Part shown: positions 59,025 to 64,000 of the stretch, one piece after another
How positions within the stretch are numbered: the stretch's first letter is position 1
Layout of the letters: each line of letters starts with the position of its first letter
Origin: Cordylochernes scorpioides
Taxonomy: Eukaryota > Arthropoda > Arachnida > Pseudoscorpiones > Chernetidae
Direction: 5' to 3'
Assembly (NCBI GenBank): GCA_030710605.1
Contig: CP092877.1
Span: forward strand, 39,402,152 to 39,466,151
DNA: 64,000 nucleotides
The notes under the pieces: generated by a model
Database searches by the model: none
Told to the model about the DNA's origin: nothing
Seen by the model: the letters and a program-made list of their open reading frames with translations, nothing else
Translations under genes and position numbers: made by a program

Positions 59025-60461
59025 CCCTTAACTGGACGGGTTCGGGTAGATTCTGCCCATGCATAAACTTAATATAGGAAAAAATTTTTTTTTTCGTTTA
59101 CCTAGAGCTACCAGCTTTTGTGTGTTCTAATTTTACAGTGATACAAACATTTTCCAACCATCGTTTAAAAATTTCAGTTTTGGGAGGGGGGTTAAATTTG
59201 CATGTGGGGGCGGATTCCGCCCAGCCCGTCCAGAAGAGTGAGAATTTTTCGTGTCAGCGTTAACTCGTGGCTCATACTTAAGTCTCTATCTTCTGCTATT
59301 TTTAGCTACCTTTTATAAAATAACACTTCTTTCTTTGGATAAGTATAATTATCAATCAAGTCAACAGAATCCAGGAGAGAACTATCCCTGCCAACCCAAA
59401 ATATGTATGTTTTAGAGATTAGTCAACCACACTTTGGAAGAAATATTCCAGCAGACAATTGATTCACTTCTCAGTAGAATTAGTTGGTAAGTTGAAAGAA
59501 CATGGCCTTACATATTTAGGAACGATGAGAAAGAACAAACCTTAGATTCACCACAATTTCAACTGCACCCTAATAGAGAATCAGGAACATCTATTTTTGG
59601 TTTCTCTGGAACAACCACTTTAGTCTCCTATGTTCCCCAAAAAAAAAGAAAGAAAATAGGTAATCAGATTGATAAAAAGAGTAAAAAAAGAAAGGGGTCA
59701 TTTTATTGTTGATCTTGGGAGAGCATTGACTGATGAACACCTGGCCACACGTAATCTCAATTCTCTCCCACTGGAATTACAGACGGCAATTCAAGATGAA
59801 TGATGGTTCAAGTAAACCAAGTGAAACTAAGTGGAAGGCTGGTTAAACCGTTTGGTTTTCAACCACTACGACCCGGGTTCGATTCCTGCATTGGACACTT
59901 TTTTCTGTAAAAAAAAAAATGCTCCAATGGCCCCCGATTCTTGCAAAAATCCAACCCCACCAGCAAGTGCAAGTAACCAAATGGGGCTCTGGCACATTTG
60001 TAAGTGCAAAGTTGAACTGCTTTTCACATGTGTAGACATGTGGTGCGCTTACAGTAAAAGCAGTCGCTAACTACCCACCATGATTATCATGGCCTGTACC
60101 ACGTGTACTAGGGATAAGCAAAAAAAAAGTGAAACTACGATGCCACAACAATCTGATACTCCAAAAAGGTGCTACAAATGTCCATCAAAAAATGCAGTAA
60201 AAAATAAAAACCCTTTGCCCTGCATGTCAACTAAGTGTTTGCAAAAATATTTCTTAATAATTTGTTAAAACTGTAAATAAATTATATTCAAAATTTTTAA
60301 AAGTGAAAATCTGTATATTAACTATATATTAATTAAATATTCTCTTTTGAATATTAATTTCAATCATTTTTTAGCGGTTATTTCATAAAGTTACATAAGT
60401 GGGTTGAATCTACCCAAACCCGTCCAGTTACATAAGAAAAATTTACCCGTCCAGTTAAGGG
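59025..60461 (+). mobile_element. piggyBac-type element with TTAA duplication
   Basis: TIRs CCCTTAACTGGACGGG and CCCGTCCAGTTAAGGG; TTAA at 59021-59024 and 60462-60465. Remnants of the transposase C-terminus include LATRNLNSLPLELQTAIQ-like residues and RCYKCPSKNAVKNK, the Cys-rich tail. Internally deleted and interrupted by a SINE. Confidence 0.9.
59830..60126 (+). mobile_element. SINE family A copy with 11-bp TSD
   Basis: AAGTGAAACTA at 59819-59829 and 60127-60137 flanks it. Head with GGTTCGATTCC B box, A-tail after AGGGATAAGC. It interrupts the piggyBac transposase remnant. Confidence 0.93.
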
Positions 60462-60596
60462 TTAAATCTTTTATAATAACACGAAAATTGAATATTGAAA
60501 TAAAATTTTATCATAATCATTGTGACTACATTTTATGAAGATTTATTTATTTAATAAGAAATTATTTGTAAATTTTAAAATAACTTTTTTTTTTTG

Positions 60597-60876
60597 CTTA
60601 TCCCTAGTACACGTGGTACAGGCCATGATAATCATGGTGGGTAGTTAGCGACTGCTTTTTACTGTAAGCGCACCACATGTCTACACATGTGAAAAGCAGT
60701 TCGACTTTGCACTTACAAATGTGCCAGAGCCCCGTTTGGTTACTTGCACTCGCTGGTAGGGTTGTACTTTTGCAAGAATCGGGGGCCATTGGAGCATTTT
60801 TTTAAATCAGAAAAAAGTGCCCAATGTGGGAATCGAACCCGGGTTGTAGTGGTCGAAAACCAAACGGTTTAACCAT
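60597..60876 (-). mobile_element. SINE family A copy
   Basis: Reverse-oriented: CTTATCCCTAGTACACGTGG ... GGGAATCGAACCCGGG (B box complement). Lies inside the Tigger at 58481-61299, outside the piggyBac. Confidence 0.9.
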
Positions 60877-61309
60877 TTAAAATAACTAAAATATTTCAAT
60901 GCTGAAAATTAAAAAGAAAATAATATTAATAATTAGCGTGCGATGCCTAAATTCCCGCCTAAAAAAAAAACAATAACACTCGCGACATTGCACAATGGCA
61001 CTGTAAAGTGAAACTTAAACTAACAGAAACCAAAAGTGTGCAGGCATGATCCTATCGGCACCCGCCGATCGCCGCTTGCCACCGCCGTAATACCTTTTTA
61101 GCGGTAAAGTTGTATGTAAAAAAACATTCATCTGTCGAAATTTGAATTTTAAAATGGTCAAACTATTGGAACTGTCGTATTATCGATACTGTCGAATTAC
61201 GGTTTGTTATTTGATAGGCCGGAGGTCGGGACATAAGAATATGGTTGAATTAAGGTAGAGTATCGAATTTGCGTGTGTCGAATTAACGAGGTTATACTGT
61301 ATATATATA

Positions 61310-62895
61310 CAGTGGTACCTCGACATACGAGTTTAATTTGTTCCGCAACCTTGCTCGTATCTTGAATTACTCGTATCTCGAAGCAAATTTCCCCATACAA
61401 AACAATTGAACTACCATTAATCCGTTCCAACCTCCAAAATATCACCCCAGTTATTTTTGTTACGTGGTTTTAAATAATAAAAACGTATTTATAAATATCA
61501 AATATTTATTGCACAAAAACAAAAAAGAGAATGTAAAGAAATAAATTAGATATCCTCACTGGTCTTTGCCTTTTTCGCTACATTTTTCTCACTTTCACCT
61601 GTAGGCCGTTTAGAAAAAAACATGTGCAAGGAGGTTTGTTTCTTCCTCCCTCTCAAAATGTTCTGGAAATGAGTCAGGCAAGTGTCATTAAAAAGGTCAG
61701 ATGCACGACCTTATGTGATTTAAATGCTCTGGGGTTTTCCGAATGGTACACGAGCAGAGGCTTGATCTTGCAGTCGCCACTCGCATTGGCGCACAGTGCT
61801 AGAGTCAATCTGTCCTTCATAGGTTTGTGGCCTGGCATCATCTTCTCCTCTGCCGTTATATATGTTCTATTCGGCATCTTTTTCCAGAACAGCCCTGTCT
61901 GATCACAATTGAAGACTTGCTGAGAGATGTATCCTTGGGCTTTTATTAGATCGGAAAATGTTTTTATGTAATCCTCAGCTGCCTTCATATCTGAACTTTC
62001 TGCCTCACCATGTCTGACAACGGAGTGAATACCACTCCTCTTTTTAAAATTCTCAAACCAGCCCCGGCTGGCTTTAAATGACTCTTCCGATGCCTCGTCG
62101 ATGGAAGTCTGCGGGGTTTGCTTCAGCAAATCTCCGTAGATCGCTCTTGCCTTCTCACAAATGATGGTCTGCGTCAAGGTATCTCCTTGGAGCTGATTTT
62201 CTGTCACCCACACCATCAGCAGTTTCTCCATATTTTCATGAAGGGAGGTTCGCAGCTTGGAAATTATCGTAAGGCCCTTAGCTGGCGTTACACTCTTTAT
62301 CGACTCCTTCCGTTTAAGCACAGAACATATCTTGGACGTACTACGGCCATACTGCCTCGACAAGTCAACAACTCGAACACCTTGCTCATGTTTTTCTATA
62401 ATTTCACGTTTTAATTCAATACTCATCATCTTTTTCTTAGCACTTGACTTTTACAAACTTTCTTCCGATCCATGGTTATAAAAATAAATGAACTAAAACT
62501 ATAAATGTAAACGCGAACACAAAACACAACTTATCACAGCGGAAGCCTGCTGCTAACTGATCGTGATGGCGCGACTGCGTGTTACTACCTGTTGTGCTTT
62601 AACTTTAAAGCACACAAAAATATAATACACTTGAATTTGTTTATTCAAGTCTCAAAAAACAAAGCTTTGCATATAGAACAAATAATAATGAAGAAGAAAG
62701 AAAGAAACATTTTAGGAAAAACAAAACAAAAGTACTGGTCAAAAAGAAACATTTAAAATCACAGATTAATATCTTCAACACTACCGAACTCGTATCTCGA
62801 ATTTCGCTCGTAACTAAAAGCAAAAAATCACTTGCTTGTCGGCTCGTATCTCGAAAAACTCGTATGTTGGGGCGCTCGTATGTCGAGGTACCACT
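61310..62895 (-). mobile_element. Tigger element, 1.6 kb, internally deleted
   Basis: TIRs CAGTGGTACCTCGACATACG and TATGTCGAGGTACCACTG; TA at 61308-61309 and 62896-62897. Carries a truncated transposase on the minus strand. Confidence 0.93.
61674..62429 (-). pseudogene. Tigger/Jerky-type transposase, truncated
   Basis: 251 codons. Starts MMSIELKREIIEKHEQGVRV with the first HTH (VDLSRQYGRSTSKICSVLK). The CENP-B type second HTH spans about residues 75-150 (LIMVW-like, FKASRGWFENFKKRSGI). The DDE domain starts (NCDQTGLFWKKMPNRTYI, first catalytic Asp; later KDRLTLALCANASGDCKIKP) and then ends abruptly. Past 61674 the C-terminal tail (SKRPTGESEKNVAKKAKTSE) follows in the DNA. So the second and third catalytic residues are lost to an internal deletion. 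Confidence 0.85.
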
Positions 62896-62897
62896 GT

Positions 62898-63070
62898 ATA
62901 TTCAAAATAAAGGAAGCATATCTGACCACGAGCATATATGCTTTTTAGACGGCAGAGCACCATCTGGCGGAGCAAAAATAAACTAAACGTGTATTGAACT
63001 TGCTCCATGATATTATGCTCGTGGTCAAGATATGCTTCCTTTATCTTTAATATCAACACCTGACCCACTT
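62898..63070. repeat. Reduced copy of the 22-kb inverted repeat
   Basis: GACCACGAGCATATATGC ... CCATCTGGCGGAGC ... and the inverted GCTCGTGGTCAAGATATGCT; the hammerhead segment is missing. Confidence 0.7.
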
Positions 63071-63104
63071 ATTTTTTATTTTTTTCTATTGTTTCTCATA
63101 TATA

Positions 63105-63843
63105 CAGTAGTACCTCAACATACGAGTTTAATTCGTTCCGCAACCTTGATCGTATCTTGAATTACTCGTATCTCGAAGCAAATTTCCCCATACAAAACAA
63201 TTGAACTACCATTAATCCGTTCCAACCTCCAAAATGTCACCCCAGTTATTTTTGTTACGTGGTTTTAAATAATAAAAACGTATTTATAAATATCAAATAT
63301 TTATTGCACAAAAACAAAAAGAGAATGTAAAGAAATAAATTAGATATCCTCACTGGTCTTTGCTTTTTTCGCTACATTTTTCTCGCTTTCACCTGTAGGC
63401 CGTTTAGAAAAAAACATGTCCAAGGAGGTTTGTTTCTTCCTCCCTCTCAGAATGTTCCGGAAATGAGTTAGGCAAGTGTCATTAAAAAGGTCAGATGCAC
63501 GACCTGTTGCAACTTTTTCTGGGTGGTTTTTTTTCCACAAACTGTGAAACTCTCTCCCACATTCCTAAGATCTCCTTTATCTCACTTGTAGAAATAACCT
63601 CCTCCTCTGACTCCTCAAAACCAATTACTTGCATAACCTCAGTATGCTGCTGTTACTGTAACTCTTGTATCTCCTCAGTCGTCAGTTCCTGGGTGTGCAC
63701 GTGATGGCGCGACTGCGTGTTACTACCGAACCGAACTCGTATCTCGAATTTCGCTCGTAACTAAAAGCAAAAAATCACTTGCTCGTCGGCTCGTATCTCG
63801 AAAAACTCATATGTTGGAGCGCTCGTATGTCGAGGTACCACTG
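63105..63843 (-). mobile_element. Short Tigger derivative, sister of 61310-62895
   Basis: CAGTAGTACCTCAACATACG to GTATGTCGAGGTACCACTG, TA flanks. Retains the transposase C-terminus on the minus strand (HFRNILRGRKKQTSLDMFFS, SKRPTGESEKNVAKKAKTSE) but lacks the DDE and DNA-binding domains. Confidence 0.9.
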
Positions 63844-64000
63844 TATATGTTTTTTTTTTTTTTACAAACACAAGTGAAATTGTGCTGGGATCAGTTGATA
63901 TGACAATTTAAAAAAAGTATAGTCTGAGCATACAACTGAAAATTTCTGATGGCTAGCGCCATCTTTCAGAATATATATCAAATAATTGTCAATTAATCCA

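Larger units (their letters stand above)
58481..61299 (-). mobile_element. Tigger element with nested piggyBac and SINEs
   Basis: Ends CAGTCGAATCTCTTTAATTC and GAATTAACGAGGTTATACTG with TA flanks. Minus-strand remnants near 58850-59020 read AAVDAFNTIKALCYLKG, a Tigger C-terminal-like sequence. Most of the transposase is lost. Confidence 0.75.

Overview
This is eukaryotic, animal-type DNA: AT-rich, intron-containing and dominated by transposable elements, with one 100-base assembly gap (2561-2660). The repeats (Helitrons with TC...CTAG ends, Tigger/pogo, mariner and piggyBac DNA transposons, RNase H-bearing I-type LINEs, copia with an initiator-tRNA half-molecule primer site, Ty3/gypsy, tRNA-derived SINEs) fit an invertebrate, most likely an arthropod. 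I cannot name the species. No bacterial operons, CRISPR array or rRNA genes were seen.

The main host gene is a GCNA/ACRC-type SprT-like metalloprotease on the + strand. I pieced it together from 12 exons between 19773 and 56025. Every splice junction has a plausible GT donor and AG acceptor and the reading phases agree throughout. The N-terminal half is a Ser/Pro/Lys-rich, acidic, probably disordered region with a SUMO-interacting-type motif. The C-terminal half is a SprT domain with HELCH, a downstream HHGPYW and a four-cysteine zinc ribbon. The stop codon is at 56023-56025 and an ATTAAA signal follows at 56125. Its first exon(s) were not found and may lie in repeats to the left or outside the window. 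Its introns hold almost all of the large mobile elements.

Layout: 0-19 kb is mobile-element territory. It holds a LINE fragment with a 14-bp target duplication, palindromic foldback elements, a degenerate copia fragment, two tandem tRNA-Gly-carrying Helitron units, a nearly full-length decayed I-type LINE (about 11.76-16.56 kb) and mariner remnants. 19.8-56 kb is the GCNA gene. Intron 4 carries a five-element nest: Tigger, then a mariner MITE, then a Helitron that contains both a second Helitron and a copia element. Intron 7 carries two Helitrons and a mariner ending 26 bp before a splice acceptor. Intron 9 carries an intact Ty3/gypsy element. Intron 11 carries a Tigger inserted in the 5' end of a Helitron, plus a solo LTR. 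56-64 kb holds a 41-bp minisatellite broken by a Tigger MITE, a Tigger containing a piggyBac containing a SINE, and two related Tigger elements.

The strongest unexpected signals are: a hammerhead ribozyme-like motif with an intact core on the minus strand at 22171-22210, inside a long inverted repeat; a roughly 0.8-kb Helitron family that carries a tRNA-Gly(GCC) gene, whose clean A|T insertion into another copy of itself can be read at base resolution; and a palindromic repeat family with a hammerhead-like CTGAWGA...GAAAC-GTC arrangement.
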